64,000 bases of DNA from Aminobacter sp. J41 (GCF_000526635.1 NZ_JAGL01000016.1:28985-92984); one strand, 5' to 3'; shown: positions 1 to 9,988, counted from the first letter of the stretch. Notes: generated from the letters alone by a model not told the origin. A program made the numbers and translations.

Positions 1-2
1 TC

Positions 3-1352
3 GAAGGTACGATGTGGCTGGAGAGCTATGTCGCACGCTATCCGCACACCGTGCTGCTGATCAGCCACGATCGTGACCTGCTCAACAAGGCGGTCAACAA
101 CATCGTCCACCTCGACCAGAAGAAGCTCACCTTCTGGCGCGGCGGCTACGACCAGTTCGAGCGCCAGCGCGCCGAGCAGCTTGAGCACCAGGAAAAGGCG
201 CGCGTGAAGCAGGAAGCGCACCGCAAGCACATGGAGAGCTTCGTTGAGCGTTTCCGCGCCAAGGCCTCCAAGGCGCGGCAGGCGCAGTCGCGCCTGAAGG
301 CGCTGGAAAAGCTGAAGCCGATCTCCGCGGCGGTAGAGGAGAGCGTGCGGCCATTCTCCTTCCCGGAGCCGGCGAAGACGGTCGCCTCGCCGATCATCAC
401 CATGCAGGGCGGCACAGTCGGCTACCAGCCGGGCAAGCCCATCCTGAAAAACCTCACCGTTCGCATCGACGAGGACGACCGCATCGCGCTGCTCGGCGCC
501 AACGGCAACGGCAAGTCAACCTTCGCCAAGCTGATCGCGGGGCGTCTGTCGCTCGAAACCGGCACGATGACCATTGCGCCGGGCCTGAAAGTGTCGATGT
601 TCGCGCAGCACCAGATGGACGACCTGCGCCCCGAAGAGACGCCGGTCGAGCATGTTCGCCGCCTGATGCCGGATGCGCCGGAAGCGAAGGTCCGCGCGCG
701 CGTTGCGCAGATGGGCCTGACCACCGAGAAGATGGACACGAAGGCGAAAGACCTTTCAGGTGGCGAGAAGGCGCGCCTCTTGATGGGCCTTGCCACCTTC
801 GACGGCCCGAACCTGTTTATCCTCGACGAGCCGACAAACCACCTCGACATCGACAGCCGCGAGCATCTGATGGTCGCGCTGAACGAGTTCCCCGGCGCGG
901 TTATCCTGATCAGCCACGACCGCCACCTGATCGAGGCAACAGCGGACCGGCTCTGGATCGTACGCGACGGGACGGTGAAGCCGTATGACGGCGACCTTGC
1001 CGACTACTACCAGTACGTCACCGGCAGCAACGGCTCCGACAAGCGCGAGAAGAAGGAAGCCGAGAAAACCAACTCGAAGGCTGACAAGCGCCGCGAGGCG
1101 GCGGCCCGCCGCGCCGCGCTTGAGCCGATCGCCAAGCAGATCAAGGCCGCCGAGGCGCTGATCGACAAGGCGCGCAAGCGCATCGAGGCGATCGAGCAGC
1201 AGCTTGCCGATCCAGCCCTCTACGAAAAGAACCCGGCCAAAGCGGCGCAGCTTGCTAAGGAACGGTCCGACCTCGTCGACACCGTCGCCGAGCAGGAGGA
1301 CAAGTGGCTGGAGCTTTCGGCTCAATATGAAGAGGGTATGGCGGCGGAATAG
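3..1352 (+). CDS. ABC-F family ATPase, 5' end outside the window
   Basis: Soluble ABC-F protein with duplicated ATP-binding domains and no membrane segments. The family acts on ribosomes (translation factors of the Uup/YheS/EttA type). The reading frame is open from base 3 and starts inside the first ABC domain: only its H-loop LLISHDRD is left, about residues 16-24 counted from the Met at base 12, so that Met is internal. The second ABC domain is whole, with Walker A GANGNGKST near 160-168, signature LSGGEKARL near 247, Walker B LFILDEPTNHLD near 268-279 and H-loop LISHDR near 299. A charged, Lys/Glu-rich coiled-coil tail follows from about 340. The exact ABC-F subgroup is not certain. It converges on the next gene with a 23-bp gap. 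Confidence 0.93.
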   Translation, partial: EGTMWLESYVARYPHTVLLISHDRDLLNKAVNNIVHLDQKKLTFWRGGYDQFERQRAEQLEHQEKARVKQEAHRKHMESFVERFRAKASKARQAQSRLKALEKLKPISAAVEESVRPFSFPEPAKTVASPIITMQGGTVGYQPGKPILKNLTVRIDEDDRIALLGANGNGKSTFAKLIAGRLSLETGTMTIAPGLKVSMFAQHQMDDLRPEETPVEHVRRLMPDAPEAKVRARVAQMGLTTEKMDTKAKDLSGGEKARLLMGLATFDGPNLFILDEPTNHLDIDSREHLMVALNEFPGAVILISHDRHLIEATADRLWIVRDGTVKPYDGDLADYYQYVTGSNGSDKREKKEAEKTNSKADKRREAAARRAALEPIAKQIKAAEALIDKARKRIEAIEQQLADPALYEKNPAKAAQLAKERSDLVDTVAEQEDKWLELSAQYEEGMAAE

Positions 1353-1375
1353 CCGCCGGCTCCCATAAGGTCAGG

Positions 1376-1981
1376 TCAGCCCCTGCCCCAGCGAGGCGGT
1401 GGCGGCTGCGAGTTCGGGTTGCGCTCGCGGCGGCGGCGCGCGGTCAGCGCAAAGCCGATGACACCCACGACCGTCATCATCAGGCCGGTGACCATCAGCC
1501 CGTCGTCACCACCCTCTGCCGCTTCCGTCACGATCAGGTCGATCGACTCGATCGACAGCCCATCCGTCTTCAGCGGCGTCAGCGAAGCAAGATAGGCGCG
1601 CGCGCCCGTCGGCCCGAACTTTCCGACATCGGCGCGATAGGTTGCTGACAGTGCCTGCGGGCTCGCCAGGATTTCCCGCGCCCGCGCGAAATCGACGCTC
1701 TGATGAAGGACGACCGTATCGTCGCCGGTAACGATCAGTTCCAGCACCGGCTCGCCGGCAACTGCCTGGAAGCGGCCATCGATGGTCATCGATAGCGAAA
1801 GAGTTAGCGATGCGGTGGTCTGCGGCAGCTGCACCGGCGCAAAGCCAGCCTCGCGTGAATAAAGCTGCAGCTCATGGCTGGTGACGGCCGCCGTTTCCTT
1901 GCCCAGTGACGAGTTCTGATAGGCGACCACCGCGCCCGCGATCGCCATCAGCAGCAGGAGGATGCTGAAGATGCGCCTCAC
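1376..1981 (-). CDS. Conserved membrane protein of unknown function
   Basis: Not recognised. The 201-residue protein has an N-terminal hydrophobic segment (about residues 4-21, signal peptide or anchor), a soluble middle part of roughly 140 residues without cysteines, a second hydrophobic segment (about 165-185) and an Arg-rich tail ending in prolines. This fits a bitopic or signal-anchored periplasmic protein. The start is GTG, and it overlaps the holC stop as GTGA, so it is probably translated by coupling to holC. Its position after pepA-holC suggests a stable operon, but nothing visible gives a function. Confidence 0.72.
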   Translation of the reverse strand: MRRIFSILLLLMAIAGAVVAYQNSSLGKETAAVTSHELQLYSREAGFAPVQLPQTTASLTLSLSMTIDGRFQAVAGEPVLELIVTGDDTVVLHQSVDFARAREILASPQALSATYRADVGKFGPTGARAYLASLTPLKTDGLSIESIDLIVTEAAEGGDDGLMVTGLMMTVVGVIGFALTARRRRERNPNSQPPPPRWGRG

Positions 1982-2427
1982 GCCTTCTTCTCCCAGCGCC
2001 GGTCTGGCCCCTGCTGCCAGTAGGTGACCTGATGCCCGGCGGCCTTCATCAGCTTCCAGTGCTCACGCGCCTGCTGCAGCTGAAAGGCGTCATGGCCGTC
2101 GAACATGAAGACCGCGCGAGCATAGGGCGACAGATCCGGCGGCTCCGCGCCATCGGCGAGAAAGCGGATCTGCGCCGCGTTCGGATTGATTGGCCCGGTC
2201 GTCAGCAGCACCGGCTGACGCTCGGGAAAATTGTCGTGCTCTGACCCGTGCGCGAGGAACGAGTCGTCGCGGTAGGCCCAAAGATGCTGGTCGAGGGAAT
2301 CGCGGCGCTCGGGGGTGCCAAGCTGCACCACCGCGCGCCACCCCCGTTCCAGGCTCTTTTCCAGCAAGGCAGGAAGCGCCTCTTCGAGCGTCGACTCGGT
2401 CAGATGATAGAAGAGCACTTCCGTCAT
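1978..2427 (-). CDS. holC: DNA polymerase III subunit chi
   Basis: Chi subunit of the clamp-loader complex, which links Pol III to SSB on lagging-strand DNA. The protein is 149 residues, close to the usual size of chi, and starts MTEVLFYHL, the typical beginning of the family. Motifs include the ERGWRAVV stretch, the W-A-Y/DDSFLAH region and NxAxIRFLAD, with the tail QQGPDRRWEKK. An in-frame extension upstream of 2427 is rejected because it has no family character and the usual N terminus begins here. The gene lies 16 bp after pepA on the same strand and overlaps the following gene by GTGA. Confidence 0.93.
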   Translation of the reverse strand: MTEVLFYHLTESTLEEALPALLEKSLERGWRAVVQLGTPERRDSLDQHLWAYRDDSFLAHGSEHDNFPERQPVLLTTGPINPNAAQIRFLADGAEPPDLSPYARAVFMFDGHDAFQLQQAREHWKLMKAAGHQVTYWQQGPDRRWEKKA

Positions 2428-2443
2428 GGCTGGATGCTGCGGC

Positions 2444-3934
2444 TCAGCCTTCGTAGTGGTCGCGGACGAGACGTTCCAGCAAGCGGACGCCGAAGCCCGA
2501 ACCCCACGACTTGTTGATCTCCGACTCCGGCGAGCCCATCGCGGTGCCGGCAATGTCGAGATGCGCCCACGGCGTCTCGCCGACGAAGCGCTTCAGGAAC
2601 TGCGCGGCCGTGATCGAGCCGCCATTGCGGCCGCCGATGTTCTTCATGTCGGCGTTCTTGGAATCGATCAGCTTGTCGTAGGCCGGATCGAGCGGCATGC
2701 GCCAAACCTTCTCGGCGGTCGCGAGGCCGGCTGCCGTGATGCGGCCTGCCAGCTCGTCGTCGTTCGAGAATAGGCCGGCATGCTCGGTGCCGAGTGCGAC
2801 GATGATCGCGCCGGTCAGGGTCGCGAGGTTGACCATGAAGCGCGGCTTGAAGCGGTCATTGCAGTAGTAGAGCGCGTCGGCGAGCACGAGACGGCCTTCC
2901 GCGTCGGTGTTCAGAACCTCGATGGTCTGGCCCGACATAGAGGTGACGATATCGCCCGGACGCTGCGCGTTGCCGTCCACCATGTTCTCTACGAGACCGA
3001 TGATGCCAACGACATTAGCCCTAGCCTTGCGCGAAGCAAGCGCGTGCATGAGTCCCGTCACCGCAGCGGCGCCGCCCATGTCGCCCTTCATGTCCTCCAT
3101 ACCGGCAGCCGGCTTGATCGACACGCCGCCCGAGTCGAAGACGACGCCCTTGCCGACGAACGCGACGGGCTGATCGCCTTCCTTGCCGCCCTTCCACTGC
3201 ATGACGACGAGCTGTGGCGGACGGACGGAACCCTGCGCCACGCCGAGCAGCGCGCCCATGCCGAGCTTAGTCATTTCCTCGCGGCGGAGCACCTCGACCT
3301 CGACGCCAAGCGCCTCGAGTTCCTTCGCCTTCGCCGCGAACTCCTCGGTCCCGAGGATGTTGGCCGGCTCGTTGACCAGGTCGCGGGCGAGAAAGACGCC
3401 GTTGACGATGGCCTCCGCATCGCCGAACGCCTTCTTTGCCGCATCCGGATCGGCGCAGAGGATTGTAATGTTGGCGGCCTTGTCCTGTGCCGGCTTACCG
3501 TTGTCCTTCTTCGTCTTGTACTTGTCGAAGGTGTAGGAGCCGAGCAGGATGCCCTGCGCCAGCGCGGCGACATCGTCGCCGGACAGCTGCACGCCTTCGG
3601 CATCGACAATCACGGAAACGTCCTGCGCTTTCTTCACCGCGCCGTAGACTGCACCGCCAATTCGGGTCCACGCCTTGGCGTCGAGCTCCTCGGTCTTGCC
3701 GAGGCCGACAGCGGCGATGCGGTCATACTCGGTCCCAGCCGGCGCCAGCACCTCGACGCTCGACGCGATCTTGCCGTTGAACTCCGCGACTTCAAAGGCA
3801 CGCGCCAGAACCCCAGAAGAATCGGCCGCCTTTGCAGCAGCGGAAAGTGTGCCACCGTCCGTCGCCAGCACGACGACGCTGCCCTTTTTCGGCGTTTCAG
3901 TCTTTGCGAAGGAAATTGTCGGTCGGATGGACAT
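2444..3934 (-). CDS. pepA: Leucyl aminopeptidase (peptidase family M17)
   Basis: Cytosolic two-metal aminopeptidase that removes N-terminal residues from peptides. The product is 496 residues, normal for PepA. The C-terminal catalytic half contains the [11 protein letters not shown] metal/lysine region, the [10 protein letters not shown] signature and the GTAMGSPES segment near the end; the N-terminal half is the weakly conserved macro-like domain. The start at 3934 ([11 protein letters not shown]) gives the normal length; the frame is open further upstream but that part looks like non-coding leader. It is the first gene of the leftward pepA-holC-unknown operon and is divergent from lptF. Confidence 0.96.
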   Translation of the reverse strand: MSIRPTISFAKTETPKKGSVVVLATDGGTLSAAAKAADSSGVLARAFEVAEFNGKIASSVEVLAPAGTEYDRIAAVGLGKTEELDAKAWTRIGGAVYGAVKKAQDVSVIVDAEGVQLSGDDVAALAQGILLGSYTFDKYKTKKDNGKPAQDKAANITILCADPDAAKKAFGDAEAIVNGVFLARDLVNEPANILGTEEFAAKAKELEALGVEVEVLRREEMTKLGMGALLGVAQGSVRPPQLVVMQWKGGKEGDQPVAFVGKGVVFDSGGVSIKPAAGMEDMKGDMGGAAAVTGLMHALASRKARANVVGIIGLVENMVDGNAQRPGDIVTSMSGQTIEVLNTDAEGRLVLADALYYCNDRFKPRFMVNLATLTGAIIVALGTEHAGLFSNDDELAGRITAAGLATAEKVWRMPLDPAYDKLIDSKNADMKNIGGRNGGSITAAQFLKRFVGETPWAHLDIAGTAMGSPESEINKSWGSGFGVRLLERLVRDHYEG

Positions 3935-4228
3935 TTGAGTTCCTGTCTGGATACTTGAACTGGCTGCGCCTCCCGAAGGTGGGTTCGGCGCGGAGGGCGA
4001 TAGTCGCCTTTTGAGCACGTTTGACAAGCCCGGCTCAAGCCTCGCGTTGCACAGAGGGCGTGTCGTTTCGTTAACCTTGTTTGTTGGCGATTTATTCGCC
4101 AAAGTCGATCACCTTGGCCTGCAAACAGGGTGTCGGGCGTTATCTCGGCGAAATCGGCTGCTGCGGGAACATGAAATTGCTCGCAGTCGGCCGCGTTTCC
4201 GCCAGCATGGACTGGATTATCGCGACGC
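3935..4228. other. Divergent intergenic region pepA / lptF
   Basis: This 294-bp spacer must hold the promoters of two diverging operons. No gene is supported in it. The one clear structure is a 7-5-7 palindrome at 4084-4102 (TTGGCGA, five bases, TCGCCAA), 127 bp before the lptF start. A TTGACA hexamer at 4021-4026 looks like a -35 box but has no convincing -10 at 16-18 bp. Confidence 0.6.
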
Positions 4229-5425
4229 ATGAAAGTCGTCGAGTTCTACATATTGCGCCGCGCCACAGCGTATTTCGTCGCCACCCTGGTCTGGGTGCTC
4301 GCGATCGTCTGGACCACGCAGATCCTCGCCCGCCTGAACATCGTCACCACCAGCGGCCAGTCCGCGGCCACCTTCCTTGAACTCGCCGCACTGGTGCTTC
4401 CGTCAGTCATTCCGATCGTGCTGCCGTTCGCCGTCGGCATCGCCGTGGCGCAGACACTCTCGACGATGAACACCGATTCTGAACTCATCGTGATCAGTGC
4501 AGCGGGTGCCCCGCGCATCACGGTGATGCGGCCGATGCTGATCCTCGCGATCTTCGCCTGCATCGCATCTTTCGCCATCCAGAACGTCGTCGTTCCGCCG
4601 GCCCGCGAGCGCATCCGCTATCTCGTCGCCGAGGCGCGCGCGGACCTGATCTCGACCATCATTCAGGAAGGCACGTTCCAGAAGGTCGATGACGGCCTCT
4701 ACATCCAGATCGGCGAGCGCCTGCCGGGCGGACTGCTTGGTGGCATCTTCGTTGCCGACAGTCGCGAGGAAGGGCTCGAACTCATCTACTACGCCAAGAA
4801 CGGCGTGATGGTGGAACTGGGCGACGAACAAGTGCTGGTGATGCAGGACGGCGTCATCCACCGCAAAACCGCCGATGGCGTTTCGGTGATCCGCTACAAG
4901 TCCTACGCATTCGACCTGTCGGAGTTCAAGGCAAGCAGCAATTCCGAGCCGATCCTGTCGCCAAAGGATCGCTCCCTGCCCTACCTGCTCTCGCCCGATC
5001 CCAACGACCCATATTTCCAGGGCAAGCCGCTCTCATTCAGCGCCGAGCTGCACCGCCGCCTGACGGAATGGCTCTATCCGCTCGTCTTTGCGCTGATCGG
5101 CCTCGCCGTCGCCGGCGATTCCCGATCCTTCCGCGAGGCGCGCATCCACCCGCTGCTGACGACAATGACGATCGCCATGTTCGTGCGCTGGGGCGGCTTC
5201 TATTTCGAGAACCGAATCTCCAAGGACGCATCGGTCACCGCAGGCATCTATATCGTGCCGGCGCTGGCGATCGCGGTTGCGGCCTACTTCATCGCCACCA
5301 ACAGGGTGTTGGAGTTGCCCACCTCAGTCATCGAAAAGATCGGCAACCTGTGGAGCCGCGCGCGGAGGCGAACTCTTTCCCTGCGCTCGGGCGTGCCCGC
5401 CGCGCGCACGGAGGGCCAACCATGA
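4229..5425 (+). CDS. lptF: LPS export ABC transporter permease LptF
   Basis: Inner-membrane half of the LptB2FG transporter that extracts LPS and feeds it to the LptC-A-D bridge. The 398-residue protein has the family layout: an N-terminal helix after MKVVEFYILRR, two more helices up to about residue 130, a periplasmic beta-jellyroll (about 130-270) and three C-terminal helices (about 275-370). The tail is basic. The stop overlaps the start of lptG (ATGA at 5422-5425), so the two permeases are translationally coupled, which fits their 1:1 stoichiometry. Confidence 0.95.
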   Translation: MKVVEFYILRRATAYFVATLVWVLAIVWTTQILARLNIVTTSGQSAATFLELAALVLPSVIPIVLPFAVGIAVAQTLSTMNTDSELIVISAAGAPRITVMRPMLILAIFACIASFAIQNVVVPPARERIRYLVAEARADLISTIIQEGTFQKVDDGLYIQIGERLPGGLLGGIFVADSREEGLELIYYAKNGVMVELGDEQVLVMQDGVIHRKTADGVSVIRYKSYAFDLSEFKASSNSEPILSPKDRSLPYLLSPDPNDPYFQGKPLSFSAELHRRLTEWLYPLVFALIGLAVAGDSRSFREARIHPLLTTMTIAMFVRWGGFYFENRISKDASVTAGIYIVPALAIAVAAYFIATNRVLELPTSVIEKIGNLWSRARRRTLSLRSGVPAARTEGQP

Positions 5426-6504
5426 TCGGCTTCACCCTGGGGCGCTACTTCTTCATGCGCTACCTCTCGATCACCTTCTGGTTCTTCCTCGGTGTCGCTG
5501 GTCTCGTCTTCATCATCAGCTTCACCGAATTTGCCGGCCGCGCCGGCGGTCTGCCGAACTACAGCGCGGGCTACGCGTTAGCATTCGCCGCGCTGCAGAC
5601 GCCGATGATCATGCAGCAGGCAGTCCCGTTCATCTGCCTGATCTCCGGCATCGTGACCCTGGTGTCACTCAACCGCCGCTACGAACTGGTCGTGACGCGC
5701 TCGGCAGGCATTTCGGCCTGGCAGTTCCTGTTCCCGATCTGCCTCGCTGCGTTCTTCTGCGGGGTCCTGGCGCTTGCCGCTCTCAATCCGTTCGCGGCCT
5801 ACGGCGTCGAGCGCAGCGAGAGCATCGAGACCAACTTGCGCGGCAATCAGCCGAAGGCGATGCCGGACACGCCGTGGATCAAGCAGCGCACCAGCGAAGG
5901 CGAGACGATCATCGGCGCGCAGTCTGCGCTCAACCTCGGTCTTGAACTGCACGGCGCGACCTTCCTGCGTATCAACCAGAACGGCGAGATCGGCGAGCGA
6001 ATCGACGCGCGCGTCGCCCACCTGCGCGAAGGCCACTGGGAGCTGCTTGAAGCCACCCGTTATGGCGAAGGCGGACTGCCTGAGCATGTGGACATGCTCC
6101 AGGTTCCGACCAACCTCACACCGGAGTACGTGCTCGAGCGGCTCGCGAATCCGGAGTCGATTCCGTTCTATGAACTGCCGCGCAAGATCGCGGCGGCGCG
6201 CTCGTTTGGCCTCAGCGCCGACGCGTTCGCCATGCACTTCCACTCACTCGCGGCACTGCCCGCCCTGCTGGTAACCATGACTCTGATTGCAGCCACTGTT
6301 TCCATGCGTTTTGCGCGGATGGGCCAGTCCGTAACGATTATTCTGGGTGGCGTCCTCGCCGGCTTTCTGCTTTATGTCGTTTCTGTTTTAGTACAGGCAT
6401 TTGGAAGCGCCGGATTCGTGCCGCCCATCGCTGCGGCGTGGTTTCCGGTGATAGTTGCGGGTTTCTTCGGGGTGACATTTCTCTTGTACAGGGAGGACGG
6501 CTAG
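5422..6504 (+). CDS. lptG: LPS export ABC transporter permease LptG
   Basis: Partner of LptF in the LptB2FG complex. It is 360 residues with the start MIGFTLGRYFFMRYL, an early hydrophobic helix (about 14-36), two further N-terminal helices, a periplasmic domain and a three-helix C terminus ending LLYREDG. The frame is open upstream, but the ATGA overlap with lptF and the family N terminus fix the start at 5422. lptD follows with a GTG that shares the last base of this gene's stop. Confidence 0.95.
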   Translation: MIGFTLGRYFFMRYLSITFWFFLGVAGLVFIISFTEFAGRAGGLPNYSAGYALAFAALQTPMIMQQAVPFICLISGIVTLVSLNRRYELVVTRSAGISAWQFLFPICLAAFFCGVLALAALNPFAAYGVERSESIETNLRGNQPKAMPDTPWIKQRTSEGETIIGAQSALNLGLELHGATFLRINQNGEIGERIDARVAHLREGHWELLEATRYGEGGLPEHVDMLQVPTNLTPEYVLERLANPESIPFYELPRKIAAARSFGLSADAFAMHFHSLAALPALLVTMTLIAATVSMRFARMGQSVTIILGGVLAGFLLYVVSVLVQAFGSAGFVPPIAAAWFPVIVAGFFGVTFLLYREDG

Positions 6505-8927
6505 TGAGGGGGGCGCTGGCGGCACAACGCAGCTCGGCCCGCAGGTTGCACCTTTGGGGAGCGACCGCACTGGCCTGCATCATGTCATGCGTCGTCCTTC
6601 CGGGCGTGTCCTTTGCGCAGGACATTGACCTGGTCGCCGCGACCGGGGTGTCGACCGACAGCGAAATGCTGCTCGAGGCGGACACGATCGTCTATGACCA
6701 CGACCAGGCCACCGTCACCGCAGTTGGCGGCGTGCAGATCGACTACGACGGCTATCGCCTCGTGGCGCAGCGCGTTGCCTACAACCAGAACACGTCGCGC
6801 CTGATCGCCAGCGGTCGGGTCGAGATCGTCTCCCCGGACGGCACCAAGATCTACTCGGAAGAGATCGACATCACCGACGACTTCCGGGACGGCTTCGTCA
6901 ACGCGCTGCGCGTGCAGACAGCCGACAACACCTATTTCGCCGCGGAGAACGCGGATCGACGCGAAGGCAACATCACGACCTTCACCCGCGGCGTCTACAC
7001 CGCCTGCGAGCCTTGTGAGGAAAAGCCCGACCAGCCGCCGATCTGGCGCATCAAGGCGCAGAAGATCATCTGGAACGGCAAGGCAAAGACCGTCCGCTTC
7101 GAGAAGTCGCGCTTCGAGATGTTCGGCATGCCGCTGGCCTTCCTGCCGGCATTCGAGATTGCTGATCCGACGGTCAAGCAGAAGTCCGGCTTCCTGTTCC
7201 CGCGCTACAAGTCCGGCAGCCGTCTCGGCTATGGCGCTGAGGTTCCGTATTACTGGGCAGTGTCGCCGACGGCGGACCTGACCTTCAAGCCGGCCTGGTA
7301 TTCGAAGCAAGGCTTCCTCGCGAACGCCGAGTGGCGCCAGAAGTTCGACAATGGCGAGTACTCGATCACGGTTGCCGGCATCCGCCAGCGCAGCCCGGAG
7401 GAGTTTTATACCTCGAATGACCCGACCGGTCTCTTTAGGTCGGACAACGAGAAGACCCGCGCGATGATCGGCACAAAGGGCCGGTTCCAGATCAATTCGC
7501 GCTGGACGGCCGGATGGGACATTCTTGCCCAGTCTGACAAGAACTTTGCCTATCGCTATGGCATCGACGGCTACGACCAGCACAGCCGGACGAACCAGAT
7601 CTACCTGACCGGACTAAACGACCGGAACTATTTCGACCTGCGCGGCTATAAGTTCGACGTGCAGGAACAGGAGACCAACTTCAGTCGCGCAACGGGGGTG
7701 CAGAACCCGGACGCGCGTAATGCGCGTGACGCTCGCCAGCCGTGGGTCCTGCCCTCCTTCGACTATTCGTACATTCCGGATCAGAGCATTGCCGGGGGCG
7801 AGTTGTCGATCGACGTCAACTCGCAGAGCCTCTATCGCCGTCTTGCCGATTTCCCGGACAAGGATCCCGCAGCGAACAATGGCCGCCTTCCTGGCATTGA
7901 AGGCTGGTCTGGCCGCGTGACGGCCGAAGCCGAATGGAAGCGTTCGCTCATTGCGCCGGGCGGCCTGATGCTGACCCCGCTGCTGCATGCGCGCGGCGAT
8001 GCAATCGGTGTCGACTTCCAGGGCGACTCACTTGATCGCATCAACGATCTTGGCGTCGCATCCGACATCCGCTCCGCCTACTATCGCGCTATGGCGACTG
8101 CTGGCCTCGAGGCACGCTGGCCGGTGCTGTTCTCGACCACCAGCTCCACCCACGTACTCGAGCCGATGGCGCAGATCTTTGCCCGTCCGAACGAGCCGCA
8201 CGGCACCAGCCTCGGCATCCCGAATGAGGATGCGCAGAGCATGGTCTTCGACGCGTCGAACCTCTTCGAGCGCGACAAGTTCTCCGGCTACGACCGCATT
8301 GAGGGCGGCGTGCGCGCCAATGTCGGTCTGCGCTACTCGGGCAACTTCGACAATGGCTGGTCGGCGCACGGCCTGTTCGGCCAGTCGTTCCACCTCGCCG
8401 GCCGCAATCCTTACGCGCAGCTGGACTACGTGAATGTTGGCGCAGCCTCCGGCCTCGAGACGGCCCGCTCGGACTATGTCGGCTCCTTCGGCGTCGTCAG
8501 CCCGATTGGCTTCAACGCCAGCATCGGCGCCCGCTTCGATGAGGAAAGCTTCGAAGTTCGCCGCACGGATCTGACTGCGGGTTACGCATCGCGTCCGGTT
8601 TCGGTCTCGGCCGCCTACTCGTTCATCGAGAAGCAGCCTGACTACGGCTTTGCCGCGGACCGTCACGAGGTTCGTGGTTCGGCGTCGGTTCGCCTCCACG
8701 AGAACTGGCGCGTTTTCGGCAGCGGCACCTACGACATCACCAACGAGGTGATGGTCAGGAAGGCGATCGGCTTCGCCTACGACGATGAGTGCTTCTCGTA
8801 CACGATCAGCGCGGCCGAATACATCAATCGCGACAACACGAGCGACAAGCGACGCACGTTGGGTTTCCAGATTTCCTTGCGTACGCTCGGGGATTTTGCG
8901 ACATCCACCTCTATCAGCCAGAACTGA
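6504..8927 (+). CDS. lptD: LPS-assembly outer-membrane protein LptD
   Basis: Outer-membrane barrel that inserts LPS into the outer leaflet. I place the start at the GTG at 6504: a GGGAGGAC ribosome-binding site lies at 6491-6498, and the next residues form a signal peptide (basic start, hydrophobic core, cleavage near VSFAQ). The mature N terminus holds the OstA/LptA-like jellyroll (LLEADTIVYD, GRVEI repeats, to about residue 120), followed by a long Tyr/Phe-rich beta-barrel and the end SISQN. A CEPC pair near residue 170 and a later Cys (DECFSY) could form the disulfides known for this family. Length 807 residues. Confidence 0.94.
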   Translation: MRGALAAQRSSARRLHLWGATALACIMSCVVLPGVSFAQDIDLVAATGVSTDSEMLLEADTIVYDHDQATVTAVGGVQIDYDGYRLVAQRVAYNQNTSRLIASGRVEIVSPDGTKIYSEEIDITDDFRDGFVNALRVQTADNTYFAAENADRREGNITTFTRGVYTACEPCEEKPDQPPIWRIKAQKIIWNGKAKTVRFEKSRFEMFGMPLAFLPAFEIADPTVKQKSGFLFPRYKSGSRLGYGAEVPYYWAVSPTADLTFKPAWYSKQGFLANAEWRQKFDNGEYSITVAGIRQRSPEEFYTSNDPTGLFRSDNEKTRAMIGTKGRFQINSRWTAGWDILAQSDKNFAYRYGIDGYDQHSRTNQIYLTGLNDRNYFDLRGYKFDVQEQETNFSRATGVQNPDARNARDARQPWVLPSFDYSYIPDQSIAGGELSIDVNSQSLYRRLADFPDKDPAANNGRLPGIEGWSGRVTAEAEWKRSLIAPGGLMLTPLLHARGDAIGVDFQGDSLDRINDLGVASDIRSAYYRAMATAGLEARWPVLFSTTSSTHVLEPMAQIFARPNEPHGTSLGIPNEDAQSMVFDASNLFERDKFSGYDRIEGGVRANVGLRYSGNFDNGWSAHGLFGQSFHLAGRNPYAQLDYVNVGAASGLETARSDYVGSFGVVSPIGFNASIGARFDEESFEVRRTDLTAGYASRPVSVSAAYSFIEKQPDYGFAADRHEVRGSASVRLHENWRVFGSGTYDITNEVMVRKAIGFAYDDECFSYTISAAEYINRDNTSDKRRTLGFQISLRTLGDFATSTSISQN

Positions 8928-9019
8928 CCCCCTTTGTGCGCGGGCGTCACGCTTTCGCCGCACAAAGGAGGCAGGGATCGTCACGATCCTTGCGTCTGGC
9001 ACCACAGGAGACTTTTCGG

Positions 9020-9952
9020 ATGAAAACGTTCGGCAGCGTCCTGCGCAGCACCACTCTCGCCTTGAGCCTTGCGCTCGCCGGGGCCGCAGTTCCGCTCATG
9101 GCGCCTGTCGCTCATGCCAGCGAGATCAAGTACATCGTCAACAACCAGCCCATCACAAGCTACGACATCCAGCGCCGCGCCGCCTTCCTGCGGTTGCAGA
9201 ACCGTCGCGGCAACGTTCAGACTGCGGCTGCCGAGGAAATGATCGACCAGGCGGTGCGTATGGCGGAAGCCAAGCGCATGCGCATCAACATCTCCGACGA
9301 CATGGTCGCCGGCGCCTACGAGCGCTTCGCCAAGTCGAACAACATGTCGGCCAAGCAGATGGACCAGATCCTCAATCAGGCCGGCGTAACCAAGGCTCAC
9401 TTCCGCGAATACATTCGCGCTCAGATGGCATGGTCGCAGGTTCTGCAGCAGCGCTCGCAAGCTGGCCGCGTCAGCGAGCAGGACGCCGTGCAGCGCATGT
9501 TGCAGCAGGGCGGCAACAAGCCGTCGGCGACCGAGTACATGCTGCAGCAGGTGATCTTCGTCGTTCCGGCCAAGGAGCGCGGCAAATTGGGCGTGCGCAA
9601 ACGCGAGGCTGAGGCACTGCGCCAGCGCTTCCAGAACTGCGCCACGACGCGCGAATTTGCCAAGGGCTTGATCGACGTCACCGTCCGCGACCTCGGCCGC
9701 ATTTTGGAGCCGCAGCTGCCCCCCGACTGGGCAGAGCACATCAAGCAGACCAAGCCGGGCCAGGCCACGCGCGTGCGTGAAACCGAGCGCGGGGTCGAGT
9801 TCATCGGCGTCTGCAGCGCCCGCGAGGTTTCGGACGATAGCGTCGCCCAGATGGTGTTCCAATCCGAAAAGGGCGGTGGCGGCAGCCAGGACGACCAGTC
9901 GAAGAAGCTGACTGAGGAACTCCGCGCCAAGGCGCAGATCGTCCGTCGCTGA
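9020..9952 (+). CDS. SurA-type periplasmic chaperone (peptidylprolyl isomerase family)
   Basis: Periplasmic chaperone for outer-membrane proteins. The start MKTFGSVLRS at 9020 follows a CAGGAG site at 9005-9010 and begins a signal peptide ending near VAHASE. The SurA N-domain follows (YIVNNQPITSYDI, EEMIDQAVRM, up to about residue 160). The C-terminal third matches a parvulin-like domain only loosely and lacks clear catalytic residues, so chaperone activity is better supported than isomerase activity. 310 residues. It sits between lptD and pdxA, the same order as the surA-pdxA-ksgA operon of enterobacteria. Confidence 0.88.
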   Translation: MKTFGSVLRSTTLALSLALAGAAVPLMAPVAHASEIKYIVNNQPITSYDIQRRAAFLRLQNRRGNVQTAAAEEMIDQAVRMAEAKRMRINISDDMVAGAYERFAKSNNMSAKQMDQILNQAGVTKAHFREYIRAQMAWSQVLQQRSQAGRVSEQDAVQRMLQQGGNKPSATEYMLQQVIFVVPAKERGKLGVRKREAEALRQRFQNCATTREFAKGLIDVTVRDLGRILEPQLPPDWAEHIKQTKPGQATRVRETERGVEFIGVCSAREVSDDSVAQMVFQSEKGGGGSQDDQSKKLTEELRAKAQIVRR

Positions 9953-9988
9953 TCGGCTTTCGGCCGGTCGTCTGCAAGGAGGCGCAGT

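Noticed and set aside
3935..4102. N-terminal extension of pepA by 56 residues
   Set aside because: It would give an over-long protein and covers the intergenic palindrome; the Met at 3934 fits the family.
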